Of a stretch of DNA of 64,000 nt, positions 52,749-61,812 are shown piece after piece. The DNA is taken from positions 1 to 64,000 of the forward strand of contig CAWHIX010000012.1 in assembly GCA_963829545.1 (NCBI GenBank). The letters run 5' to 3'. Under the pieces are notes generated by a model. That model made no database searches, was not told the origin of the DNA, and worked only from the letters and a program-made list of their open reading frames with translations. The stretch is from JAXGXJ01 sp963829545. GTDB taxonomy: Bacteria; Actinomycetota; Thermoleophilia; RBG-16-64-13. A program made the position numbers and the translations under genes. Every line of letters starts with the position of its first letter. Position 1 is the first letter of the stretch.

Positions 52749-55013
52749 AGACGTGGCTTCACAGACGGCCGACGACACGCGGGGCTGCACCTGCGGGAGC
52801 GACCGACTCCTTACGCGATGCTTCTCCTCCTGGCGGGCGTTCTCTCGATGCTGATATTGCTGTCGGCGACAGGATGCGGCCGAGATGAGCCCCTCTCCAC
52901 CACGACCTCCCTGGCCGACGCCCCGTCCCCGACGAGCACCTCGGCGATGCCGGTCACCAGCACCACCGAGACCCCGGTGGACGACCCGACGAGCACCCCG
53001 ACCGGTGGATACGCCCACGAGCCGGCCTACCTGGAGTCCCAGGCCGTCGACCTTTCCACGGTGGTCGGTCTCGACAAAGCCGGCCTGACCGATGCCCAGA
53101 AGAGCGTCTCTGGCCCGCCAGAGCTTCGTAGCCGTGGACGCCCCGCGCCGCCGAACGGCCCTGGCGGTTCTGGCAGGTGTACGAGAGCGCCCGCTACCAG
53201 GGCCTCCCGCTCTTGGTCACGACCGACTCCGTGCTCAACGCCTACCACGGGCTCTTCGATACCCTCTTGCAGCGCCTGGAAGAGGAGTCCCTCTTCGCCC
53301 AGGCTGTCGTGATGACTGAGGCTCTGTACGACGCGGCCTCCGACCAGTGGAACAGCGCCGCGGATCCCGGCATCAAGGAGGAGGCGCGGCTCAACATGGC
53401 CTACTTCTCCGTGGCGGGCTCGCTGCTGGCAGGCGCCGCCTCGGGGCCTGAGGTGGTCCAGGAGGAGGTTGACGCAGAACTGGCCCTGATCGAAGCGGCC
53501 GGGGGACTACGGAATCCCCCTTGCTCGGTTACACCGAGGACTACAGCCAGTACAAGCCTCGTGGCCACTACACCCGCAGCGAGAAGCTCGAGCGCTACTT
53601 CAAGGCCATGATGTGGTACGGTCACACGGGCTTCTTCATCAAACGCGCGCGAGCCCGGACCTCACCGAGGAAGAAGCGGCCAGCCTCACCCGGCGGGCCA
53701 TCCTCATCGCCTCATCACTGACCGGTCCGGCCAAGGAAGCCTGGATGGCTATCTACGAACCGACCAGCTTCCTGGTCGGCCGGGCCGACGACCTGACCGT
53801 CGACGACATGCAGCTGGTGCTCACCGAGGTCTTCGGCACGGCCCAGCCCGGAGCCCGGACGACCTTGCCGACGCCGGCAAGATCGCGACAGTGCGAGAAG
53901 CGCTCAACGCCTCCCGGCCCCCAAGATCCTCTCCGCCACAGTCCGGCCCGCCGGCGACACCGAGAACCGCGAGGAGAACGAGCGCAGTTTCCGGGTCATG
54001 GGACAGCGCTACATCCCCGACTCGTACGCCTTCCAGCAACTGGTGTGGGCATACGTGGGCGAAGAACCCGACAAGCAAGCGCGACATCCCCATGGGCCTC
54101 GACGTCATGACCGTGCTGGGATCCGACCAAGCCTACGGCTCGAGAAGGAGGACTATCGCCCAGGACCGCTACAAGAACTGGGAGAGCCAGATCGAGAAGG
54201 TGAACGAGGAGTTCGCGGAGCGCGACTCCGATCTCTGGCCGGCCAATCTCTACACAGGGTGGCTCGAATCACTCCAGCACGTGATGGCTCTTCCCGACGA
54301 GCGCGCTCCCGACTTCATGAGATCTCGCGTCTGGGCCCGCAAGAGCCTGAACACAGCCTTGGGCAGCTGGACAGAACTGCGCCACGACACCATCCTCTAT
54401 GCCAAGCAGTCCGTGGCCGCGGAAGGGGGTGGGGGTGAAGAGAAGCCCGGGTGCCCGGATACGTGGAGCCGTATCCGGCCTTCTACGCGAAGATCGGCGA
54501 GTCTGGCGACGACTCTGCGTCAGGGCCTCACCCAGTACGGCCTCGGTCGACCCGGAGATCGGCCGACAAGCTGGAGACGATGATCGGCCTGGCCGAGACC
54601 CTGCGGTCGATCGCCGAGAAGGAGCTGGCCGGCGAAGAACTGACCGAGGAGGAGCGCTACACGATCCAGGAGTACGGTCACTATCTGGAGACCCTGGGCC
54701 AGTTCACGGACAGTGAAGAGGGGCGGACGCTTTCCCCGGCCGCGGAGAAGAGCGCTGTTGGTGGCCGACGTACACACCAGCTACCATCTCGCAACAGGCG
54801 CTGGAGGAGGCGACCGGCTATCCCCTGACCCTTTACGCGGCCTTCGAAGTGGGCGGGACGCTGCAGCTGTGCGCCGGAGCCTCTTACTCCTACTACGAGT
54901 TCACCGTGCCCCTTGCAGAGCGGCTCACCGACGAGGAGTGGATCGGCATGCTCGACTCAGGTCAGGCGCCCTCGCGGCCGGCCTGGACCGACGAGTGGAT
55001 CGTGGAGCGATAG
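52745..55013 (+). CDS. DUF3160-like lipoprotein (many frameshifts)
   Basis: About 750 residues. After the start at 52745 and a shift near 52815, a lipoprotein signal: MLLLLAGVLSMLILLSATGC, then a Thr/Ser/Pro linker. The domain shows VTTDSVLNAYHGLFDTLLQR, MTEALYDAASDQWNSAADPG, YTEDYSQYKPRGHYTRSEKL, YFKAMMWYGHTGFFI, SFRVMGQRYIPDSYAFQQLV, NLYTGWLESLQHVMALPDER and FTVPLAERLTDEEWIGMLDS, all matching DUF3160 proteins. At least eight single-base shifts. A large secreted protein of unknown function. Confidence 0.7.
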
Positions 55014-55044
55014 CTGGCCGCCGGGGGCGCAGCCGCGCCACCGG

Positions 55045-55373
55045 CTAGCTCAGCCCCGGGTGTCCCCCGGGCCAGTACGGTCGATCCGCCAGGTCCGAGA
55101 TGCAGGTGGAACGACACCGGGACCGCCTCCACAACGAGCAGATCCAGTAACGCGTCGCGGGCGGCCCCGACGATCGCCCTCTCGTCATACCCGAGTTCGG
55201 CGGCCGACGACGCTTCCCACCCCCACCACCGACCGGCACCACGTCTCGCCGGCATAGATGACGTCGAAGGTCACCGTGAACGCATCGGGGAAGCCTGCCT
55301 GCTCGACCGAGACCAGCTCGATGTCGGTGAAGAGCGTCACCGCGGCCCTCCCGCCTGCCGAGCAGGCCTTCAC
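55045..55373 (-). CDS. Unrecognised small protein (one frameshift)
   Basis: About 110 residues, no family recognised. First part MKACSAGGRAAVTLFTDIEL, with TFDVIYAGETW; after a shift near 55240, WGWEASSAAELGYDERAIVG and LDLLVVEAVPVSFHLHLGPG. Alternating beta/helix pattern suggests a small globular domain. Its 5' end is 2 bp from the nrdJ stop, so it may be a downstream member of the nrdR-nrdJ unit, on the same strand. Confidence 0.4.
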
Positions 55374-55374
55374 C

Positions 55375-57657
55375 CTAGGAGCACTTGGAGTAGCCGCAGG
55401 CCCTGCACACCATGCAACCGCCCTCGTGCTCGATGGCGCCGCCGCAATCCGGACAGGCTCCTTGCGCGTAGGCGATGGGCATCTCCAGCTGGCCCACAGC
55501 CTTGCCGCCGTTGCCGTTCATGAGATGGTACTTGTCGGCGAGGGCCTTGCCGATGGCATCCGGGCAAGAGAGGATCTGATTGGGCCCGAAGCCCAGCGGC
55601 ACATGACAGCGGATGCCCCGCAGCTGCTTGACGATCTTGTCCGGAGGGACTCCGTAGCGGAAGGCCAGGGAGATCAGGCGGCCGATGGCTTCGGTGGAAG
55701 CCGAGGCGCATCCTCCGGCCTTGCCCATGTTGGCGAAGATCTCGCGCGGACCGAAGTCGTCCTCGTTGACGGTCACGTAGAGGCTGCCGCACCCGGTCAC
55801 CTTCTCGCGGGTCTCGCCGCGCAGCACGGGCGAGCGGCTCGGCCGGACCGGGAGGGTCTCCTTCGCCTGGGCGTCCAGTTCCAGCTGCTGGCCGGCGCCC
55901 GCCTCTCCTCCCTTGCGCTTCACCTCACCGATGTTGAGCACCTGCTCCTGCCGGGAGCCGTCCCGGTAGATGGTGACTCCCTTGACCCCCAGCTCGTAGG
56001 CCAGGAGATACACCCGCTCCACATCCTCGGGCTTGGCCTGGTTGGGGAAGTTGACCGTCTTGGAGACGGCGTTGTCCACGTGGTCCTGGAAGGCCGCCTG
56101 CATGCGGATGTGCCACTCGGGGCTGACGTCGTGGGCCGTGACGAACACCTGCTTCAGGTCGTCGGGCACTTCCAGCTCGTGCAGACCGCCCACAGCCGCG
56201 ATGCTCTTCATGAGGTCCTCGGAGTAGAGCCCCCGCTCCCTGAGCACCTCCTCCAAGGCGGGATGAGCCTCCGGGAGCTCGGTGTTATCCATGACGTTGC
56301 GGATGAAGGCCAGGGCGAAGATGGGCTCCACTCCGCTGGAGCAGTTGGCGATTATGGAGATGGTCCCGGTGGGGGCGATGGTGGTGAGGGTGGCGTTGCG
56401 CACCCGGCGACCCGTGGCCGCCCAGGTGCTGTCCTCCCAGTTGGGGAACGTCCCCCGGTCGCGCGCCAGCTCCTCGGACACCTCGATGGCCTTGCCGTGG
56501 ATGAACCCCATCACCTCGTGGGCCAGCCTGATGGCCTCGTCGGAGTCGTAGGCGATGCCCAGTTCGACCAGCATGTCGGCCCAGCCCATGACCCCCAGAC
56601 CGATCTTGCGGTTGCTCTTGGTCATCTCGCCGATCTCGGCCAGCGGGTACCGGTTCATGTCGATGACGTTGTCGAGGAAGTGGACGGCGGTCCGGGTGAC
56701 CCGGCGCAGCCGATCCCAATCGACCCCGCCGTCTTTGACCATGAGGGCAAGATTTATCGACCCGAGGTTACAGCTCTCGTAGGGCAGAAGAGGCTGCTCA
56801 CCACAAGGATTTGTCGACTCGATCTCGCCGATCTTGGGCGTGGGATTGTCACGATTGAGCCGGTCGAGGAAGACGATGCCCGGCTCGCCGTTCTTCCAGG
56901 CCAGGTCGACGATGAGGTCGAAGACCTCGCGGGCGTTCAGCCGCCCCACCTCGGTGCGGTGGCGGGGGTTGCGAAGCGCGTAATCCTGCCCAGTGAGCAC
57001 CGCCCCCATGAACTCCTCGGTGACTCCCACCGAGATGTTGAAGTTGTTGAGGATGTGCTCGTCTTCTTTTGCCCGGATGAATTCGATGATGTCGGGATGG
57101 TCCACGCGCAGGATGCCCATATTGGCACCCCGCCGAGTGCCGCCCTGCTTGATGGTCTCGGTGGCCATATCGAAGACGCGCATGAACGACACCGGACCGC
57201 TGGCCACCCCCATGGTGGAGCGCACGAGATCGTTCTTGGGACGCAGACGGCTGAAACTGAAGCCCGTCCCGCCTCCCGATTGATGGACCAGAGCGGCGTC
57301 GCGGATGGCGCCGAAGATGGACTCCATGCTGTCGTCGACCGGCAGAACGAAACAGGCCGACAGTTGCTGCAGCTCGCGCCCCGCGTTCATGAGGGTGGGC
57401 GTGTTGGGCAGGAACTCGAGCCGGGACATGACGGCGAAGAACTCGGCGATGGTCTCGTCGAGAGGAACGTCGGGCCGGTATTGAAGGTCGGCCTGAGCGA
57501 TGTTCTCAGCCACTCGAGCGAACATGTCGGCGGGGGTCTCGATGGGGGTGCCGTCCTCGGTGCGCTTGAGGTAGCGCCGTTCCAGCACCTTCTTGGCGCT
57601 GGGGGAGAGCCTCTGCTCCAGTTCTGCCGACAAAGCTCGTACCTCGGCGACGGTCAT
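55375..57657 (-). CDS. nrdJ: Adenosylcobalamin-dependent ribonucleotide reductase
   Basis: Class II RNR, 760 residues, intact; makes dNTP precursors with a B12 radical and works with or without oxygen. Conserved text: FLPNTPTLMNAGRELQQLSA, FSFSRLRPKNDLVRSTMGVA, GGTRRGANMGILRVDHPDII, STNPCGEQPLLPYESCNLGS (active-site cysteines), IAPTGTISIIANCSSGVEPI and a C-terminal zinc-ribbon (CPDCGG...CMVCRACGYSKC). Start overlaps the nrdR stop by 4 bases, so nrdR-nrdJ form one transcript. Confidence 0.97.
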   Translation of the reverse strand: MTVAEVRALSAELEQRLSPSAKKVLERRYLKRTEDGTPIETPADMFARVAENIAQADLQYRPDVPLDETIAEFFAVMSRLEFLPNTPTLMNAGRELQQLSACFVLPVDDSMESIFGAIRDAALVHQSGGGTGFSFSRLRPKNDLVRSTMGVASGPVSFMRVFDMATETIKQGGTRRGANMGILRVDHPDIIEFIRAKEDEHILNNFNISVGVTEEFMGAVLTGQDYALRNPRHRTEVGRLNAREVFDLIVDLAWKNGEPGIVFLDRLNRDNPTPKIGEIESTNPCGEQPLLPYESCNLGSINLALMVKDGGVDWDRLRRVTRTAVHFLDNVIDMNRYPLAEIGEMTKSNRKIGLGVMGWADMLVELGIAYDSDEAIRLAHEVMGFIHGKAIEVSEELARDRGTFPNWEDSTWAATGRRVRNATLTTIAPTGTISIIANCSSGVEPIFALAFIRNVMDNTELPEAHPALEEVLRERGLYSEDLMKSIAAVGGLHELEVPDDLKQVFVTAHDVSPEWHIRMQAAFQDHVDNAVSKTVNFPNQAKPEDVERVYLLAYELGVKGVTIYRDGSRQEQVLNIGEVKRKGGEAGAGQQLELDAQAKETLPVRPSRSPVLRGETREKVTGCGSLYVTVNEDDFGPREIFANMGKAGGCASASTEAIGRLISLAFRYGVPPDKIVKQLRGIRCHVPLGFGPNQILSCPDAIGKALADKYHLMNGNGGKAVGQLEMPIAYAQGACPDCGGAIEHEGGCMVCRACGYSKCS

Positions 57658-58115
57658 CGGATCCCCTCTTTCGCAAGCTGTTCCAGCTCGTTCTTGAATT
57701 CCTCGACGCTCTCGTACTGCCGGTACACGGAGGCGAAGCGGACGTAGGCCACCAGATCCACCTCCTGCAGTCGTTCCAGCGCCATGTTACCCACCCGCTC
57801 GGACGTCACCTCGTAGAGCAGTTCCTCCCGCAGTTGCCGCTCGATATCGGCCACTATCTGTTCCAGCCGCTCCAGCGGAACGTCCCGTTTCGTGCAGGCC
57901 CGCAGCAGGCCGCGCAGGAGCTTGTCGGGGTGAAAGAGCTCGGTGCTGCCGTCGCGTTTCTCCACCATGATGGGGATCTCTTCGATCTTCTCGTAGGTGG
58001 TGAAGCGTTGGCCGCAGGCGGAGCATTCCCGCCGACGCCGGATCGCCTCTCTGCTGTCGGTCTCGCGCGAATCGACCACGCGACTCTCGGCCAGCCCGCA
58101 GTAGGGACAGTTCAC
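57654..58115 (-). CDS. nrdR: Transcriptional repressor NrdR
   Basis: 153 residues, intact. N-terminal zinc ribbon C3/C6...C31/C34 (MNCPYCGLAESRVVDSRE, then RRECSACGQRFTTYE), then an ATP-cone (IPIMVEKRDGSTELFHPDKL). Senses ATP/dATP and represses ribonucleotide reductase genes. Coupled to nrdJ by a 4-base overlap, so it should regulate its own operon; candidate NrdR boxes lie upstream at 58229-58274. Confidence 0.97.
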   Translation of the reverse strand: MNCPYCGLAESRVVDSRETDSREAIRRRRECSACGQRFTTYEKIEEIPIMVEKRDGSTELFHPDKLLRGLLRACTKRDVPLERLEQIVADIERQLREELLYEVTSERVGNMALERLQEVDLVAYVRFASVYRQYESVEEFKNELEQLAKEGIR

Positions 58116-58228
58116 GATCCCTCACCTTCTGACGCTTGTTGCGGTGATTTGTCCCTGTAGGCGTACAACGAAGACACCCGGTGTCTGGCGGATACTCTGA
58201 CGGGCCTCGGTCTCTGCCCCCGCCAAGA

Positions 58229-58274
58229 ATACAACATCTTGTGTGCGGAGCAATGCTAACACCCTACATATGGC
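58229..58274. promoter_or_regulatory. Candidate tandem NrdR boxes
   Basis: ATACAACATCTTGTGT (58229-58244) resembles the NrdR box ACACWATATATWGTGT; a weaker second site ACACCCTACATATGGC lies at 58259-58274, about three helical turns (30 bp) away, a spacing usual for paired NrdR boxes. They sit ahead of nrdR-nrdJ on the minus strand, and could also affect the divergent regulator gene. Confidence 0.45.
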
Positions 58275-58452
58275 ACGTCAAAGCGAAAAATGACCGACTT
58301 TGCGTCAAAAGCCGCGGAGCGGAGCGCTTGACATACGTCCGCTGTAGGCGTCCGTGGTCCGGCCTCCTGCCGCCGCTGAGGGCCGCGCGGCGCTTTGGGC
58401 TCCGCCGAGAGGCGTGCTGGACTACGTGGTGGCCAGCGGGCATAATCCCCTC

Positions 58453-59204
58453 GTGGACCCGCTTCTGCTCATCGTAGAGGACGACCCCTCGTTGCGGGAG
58501 GTCATCCGCCTAGGTCTGGAGGGCGAGGGCTTCCGGACGGTGACCGCCGAGGACGGCCCGGGAGCATTGCTCGCGTTCGCGTCGCACAATCCCGATCTGG
58601 TGCTGCTCGACGTCATGCTGCCCGGACTCGACGGGTTCGCCGTCTGTCGCGAGCTACGCAAGATCTCGCTGGTGCCCATCGTGATGCTGACCGCGCGGAC
58701 CTCGACCGAGGACGTGGTCGACGGCCTGGAGTCGGGTGCCGACGACTACGTGACCAAGCCCTTCGAGTTCCCCGAGTTGGTCGCTCGAGTGCGCTCTGTA
58801 TTGAGACGAGCCTCGGTGCGGGGGGCCGCGGATGCCGGCGCTGCCGCCACTATGCCCTCCGGCGGAGCCACGACGACCGGCGAGGCGGGCGCCCCGATGC
58901 CACTGCCACTTCTCCTTCTGGGCACCTCACCATCGATCCCGGGGCCTTCGTCGTCCGCCGTGGCTCTGAGGAAGTCCCCCTGACGGTGACCGAGTTCCGC
59001 CTTCTCTACGAGCTGGTGCGTCATGCCGGCCAGGTGCTGTCTCGGGACCAGTTGCTGGAACTCGTTTGGGGGTATTCGTACCTGGGCGACAGCCGTCTGG
59101 TCGACGTGCACGTCCAACGTCTGCGCGCGAAGATCGAGGAGGACCCGGCCCATCCGGGCCTCATACTCACGGTGCGAGGTGTCGGCTACAAGGCTCAGCG
59201 GTGA
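58453..59204 (+). CDS. OmpR/MtrA-type response regulator (one frameshift)
   Basis: Receiver VDPLLLIVEDDPSLREVIRL, with LVLLDVMLPGLDG (phospho-Asp) and GADDYVTKPFEFPELVARV (Lys switch), followed by an Ala/Gly linker; after a shift near 58910 the winged-helix output domain: LTVTEFRLLYELVRHAGQVL, RLVDVHVQRLRAKIEEDPAH. GTG at 58453 is the best start, with an open frame upstream. The TGA overlaps the ATG of the kinase gene. Operon with kinase and GerMN lipoprotein, like MtrA-MtrB-LpqB. Confidence 0.85.
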
Positions 59205-60643
59205 TGCCCGGCCGATCTGCCGCCACGCTCCGCCCCCGGCGCTCCCTGACCCGCCGGATGGCCCTCATCTTTGCAGCCGGCATCATCGTGACCGCTCTGG
59301 CCTTGGCGCTCTCCGCCTACTTCATCACCAAGGCGGCTTCGGACGACGACGCACTCGACAAAGCCCTCGCCCAGGCGCAGTTCAACTTCTTCTTGGCAGA
59401 TTCCATCCTGCCGACCGAGCCTCAGCCCGAGGATTACGACCGGCTGTTGGCGGCACTGCAGCGCAGAGGTGACTTCGCCACGCTCATCCGGGCGGGCGAC
59501 GAGACCTACGTGTCCGGTCCGCAGGTCACGGAAGATCTGGTGACTGCGGAACTGGCGGCGAAGGTGGAGGAGGGGCGCATAGGCTTTCAGACCATCGAGA
59601 TGGCCGACGAGCCCACGGTCGCCGTGGGAGGCCAAGTCCGCGACGACCTCAGTCTGTATTTCTTCTTTCCGCAGGGCGCGCGCCTCGCCGACCTCGCCCG
59701 CCTGCGCAACATCCTCCTCGTGGCCGGGGTGATCCTGGCCGTTCTGGGCGCCCTGGCAGGGTATCTGGTGGCTCGACGCCTGCTGGGGCCGCTGCGCCGG
59801 GCCAGCAAGGCTGCCGTGCTCATGTCTAAAGGCGACCTCGACATCCGGCTCCCTGCCGGCCAGGACGAGTTCGGAGTGCTGTCCGCGTCCTTCAACCGCA
59901 TGGCCGAGAACCTGCAGGCGAAGATGCAGGACCTGGAAGCCGGACAGGCCCGCGAACGCCGCTTCGTGGCCGACGTGGCTCACGAGTTGCGCACGCCCGT
60001 CTCCGCGCTGGTGGGCGAGGCCTCGCTGCTGAGAGTGCGCACCCAGAGCGAATCGAGTGGCTGCCCGCCGGACGTCAACCATCTGGCCGGGATGGTCAGC
60101 ACCGACATCGGGCGGCTGCGGCAATTGGTGGACGACCTGCTCGAGATCAGTAGGCTGGACGCCCGATCGGCCGATACCTTCATCGAAACCGTCTATCTGG
60201 AGGATCTCCTGACCCGCCTGGTGGGCGCCTACGGGTGGTCGTCCCAGGTGGGGATAGAGAGCGAGGACGGCGGGGGTCACATCATCCAGACCGATAAGCG
60301 ACGTCTGGAGCGCATCGTCGTCAACCTCGTCGACAACGCCCTGCATCACGGAGCGCCGCCGGTGCTCATCCGGGTCCGCTCCGAAACGGGCGGGCCGGGT
60401 GAGGAGGGCGTGGTGGAGATATCCGTGGAGGACCAGGGTGCGGGCATATCGCCGGAGCACCTGCCTCACGTCTTCGACCGCTTCTACAAGGCCGACCCCA
60501 GCCGCGCCTCCAGCCGTGGCAGCGGGCTGGGCCTGGCGATCGCGCGCCAGAACGCCCGTTTGCTTAGGGGCGACCTGACCGCTGCCAACCTCCCGGAAGG
60601 CGGAGCCCGCTTCGTCCTGACCCTCCCGGATCCCACTCTGTGA
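59204..60643 (+). CDS. Sensor histidine kinase, HAMP type (MtrB-like)
   Basis: 479 residues, intact. Two membrane helices (MALIFAAGIIVTALALALSA and LLVAGVILAVLGALAGYLVA) around an extracytoplasmic sensor region, a HAMP segment (RRLLGPLRRASKAAVLMSKG), HisKA with phospho-His in FVADVAHELRTPVSALVGE, and HATPase motifs (NLVDNALHHG, DQGAGISPEHLPHVFDRFY, GSGLGLAIARQNA). Its ATG overlaps the regulator stop. The GerMN lipoprotein follows 110 bp later. Confidence 0.95.
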   Translation: MPGRSAATLRPRRSLTRRMALIFAAGIIVTALALALSAYFITKAASDDDALDKALAQAQFNFFLADSILPTEPQPEDYDRLLAALQRRGDFATLIRAGDETYVSGPQVTEDLVTAELAAKVEEGRIGFQTIEMADEPTVAVGGQVRDDLSLYFFFPQGARLADLARLRNILLVAGVILAVLGALAGYLVARRLLGPLRRASKAAVLMSKGDLDIRLPAGQDEFGVLSASFNRMAENLQAKMQDLEAGQARERRFVADVAHELRTPVSALVGEASLLRVRTQSESSGCPPDVNHLAGMVSTDIGRLRQLVDDLLEISRLDARSADTFIETVYLEDLLTRLVGAYGWSSQVGIESEDGGGHIIQTDKRRLERIVVNLVDNALHHGAPPVLIRVRSETGGPGEEGVVEISVEDQGAGISPEHLPHVFDRFYKADPSRASSRGSGLGLAIARQNARLLRGDLTAANLPEGGARFVLTLPDPTL

Positions 60644-60753
60644 CACGATCGTTACAGGATCGCAGCAGGTCCGTTAATTCCGAGGTCAAACATGGAATCA
60701 CCACATGCAGAAACGCGCACTGGAACGGACAGGTCCTCGAAGGAGGGAAACCG

Positions 60754-61737
60754 ATGGAACACAGACACGCAACCGCGCAACCCGGTCGCCGGCGGGCCCC
60801 GCGCTACATGCTGCTCGCCGGCGTGCTCGTCCTGGCTCTGCTCGCCTTGACCTTTGGCGTGATCGCCTGCGGCTCGGGCGACGAGGTGGGTGACGGCGGC
60901 ACGGTCAGCACCACCGAAGGAAGCGAGACCACTGTGACCGTACCGCCGGAAGAAAGCACCACTACCTCGACCTCGGAGGCAAGCGAGACCACTACCACCA
61001 CGACCTCAGCCCCGGAAGAGGAGACCATGAAGGTAAGGGTCTACTACTCCCGGGATGAGAAGATCTCGGCCCACGCCCGAGTGCTGCCCAAGACCGACGC
61101 CGTGGGCGCGGCGGCCATGAAGGCGCTCCTGGAAGGCCCCACCGCAGTGGAGAAGGAAGCCGGTGTGGTGAGCAACATCCCTGAGGGCACCACCTTCCTG
61201 GGCCTGACCATCGATGACGGCATCGCCACCGTGGATCTCTCCAAGGAGTACGCGTCCGGCGGCGGCAGCCTCTCCATGGCCATGCGCCTGGCCGAAGTGG
61301 TCTTTACGCTCACCCAGTTCCCGACCGTGCAGGGCGTCAACTTCATGCTCGACGGCGAACCGGTGGAGGTGTTCGGCGGCGAGGGTCTCATCCTCGATCA
61401 CCCGGTCGATCGCACCGACTACGAGGAGCTCTCTCCGGCCATCCTGGTCGAATCGCCCACTCTGGGCGAGACGATCACGAGCCCCGTGCGGGTGACCGGA
61501 ACGGCCAACGTCTTCGAAGCGACCTTCCAGCTCAACGTCACCGACTGGGACGGCCGCATAGTCTACGACAACCACGTAACAGCCACCTCCGGGACCGGGA
61601 CCCGGGGGACCTTCGACGTCACCGCCGACTTCGAAGTCGACCGGTCCGGCCCGGGCTCGATAATTACCTTCGTGTACTCCGCGAAGGACGGTTCGCAAGA
61701 GAACGTGATCGAGATCCCGGTAGAGATCGAGAAGTAG
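60754..61737 (+). CDS. GerMN/Gmad2-domain lipoprotein (LpqB-like partner)
   Basis: 327 residues, intact. Signal LLAGVLVLALLALTFGVIAC (lipobox), Thr/Ser/Glu-rich linker, GerMN domain (MKVRVYYSRDEKISAHARVL, MKALLEGPTAVEKEAGVVSN, IPEGTTFLGLTIDDGIATVD) and a C-terminal Gmad2 domain (VESPTLGETITSPVRVTGTA). In Actinobacteria LpqB, also GerMN-bearing, modulates MtrB; gene order here suggests the same, though LpqB's propeller is replaced by Gmad2. I chose the ATG at 60754 with GGAGGG upstream. Confidence 0.88.
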   Translation: MEHRHATAQPGRRRAPRYMLLAGVLVLALLALTFGVIACGSGDEVGDGGTVSTTEGSETTVTVPPEESTTTSTSEASETTTTTTSAPEEETMKVRVYYSRDEKISAHARVLPKTDAVGAAAMKALLEGPTAVEKEAGVVSNIPEGTTFLGLTIDDGIATVDLSKEYASGGGSLSMAMRLAEVVFTLTQFPTVQGVNFMLDGEPVEVFGGEGLILDHPVDRTDYEELSPAILVESPTLGETITSPVRVTGTANVFEATFQLNVTDWDGRIVYDNHVTATSGTGTRGTFDVTADFEVDRSGPGSIITFVYSAKDGSQENVIEIPVEIEK

Positions 61738-61785
61738 CCCCCTCGCGAGCGCCCACTCGCGCCCAAGCCGCTTAGCGGGTCACCG

Positions 61786-61812
61786 GCCGCCCCGGCCGGG
61801 CCCGCGGGCGGC
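61786..61812. terminator. Weak hairpin between converging genes
   Basis: GCCGCCC (61786-61792) pairs with GGGCGGC (61806-61812). No T run. The GerMN gene (plus) and the MalT-type gene (minus) converge here, so a terminator is expected but not proven. Confidence 0.35.

Noticed and set aside
55258..57747. Long 829-residue plus-strand open frame opposite nrdJ
   Set aside because: It is the antisense shadow of nrdJ in a high-GC genome; its composition is His/Gly/Val-rich and it lacks motifs, while the minus strand reads as a full class II reductase.
59195..60646. 483-residue minus-strand open frame opposite the histidine kinase
   Set aside because: Shadow: the plus strand encodes a complete HAMP/HisKA/HATPase protein.
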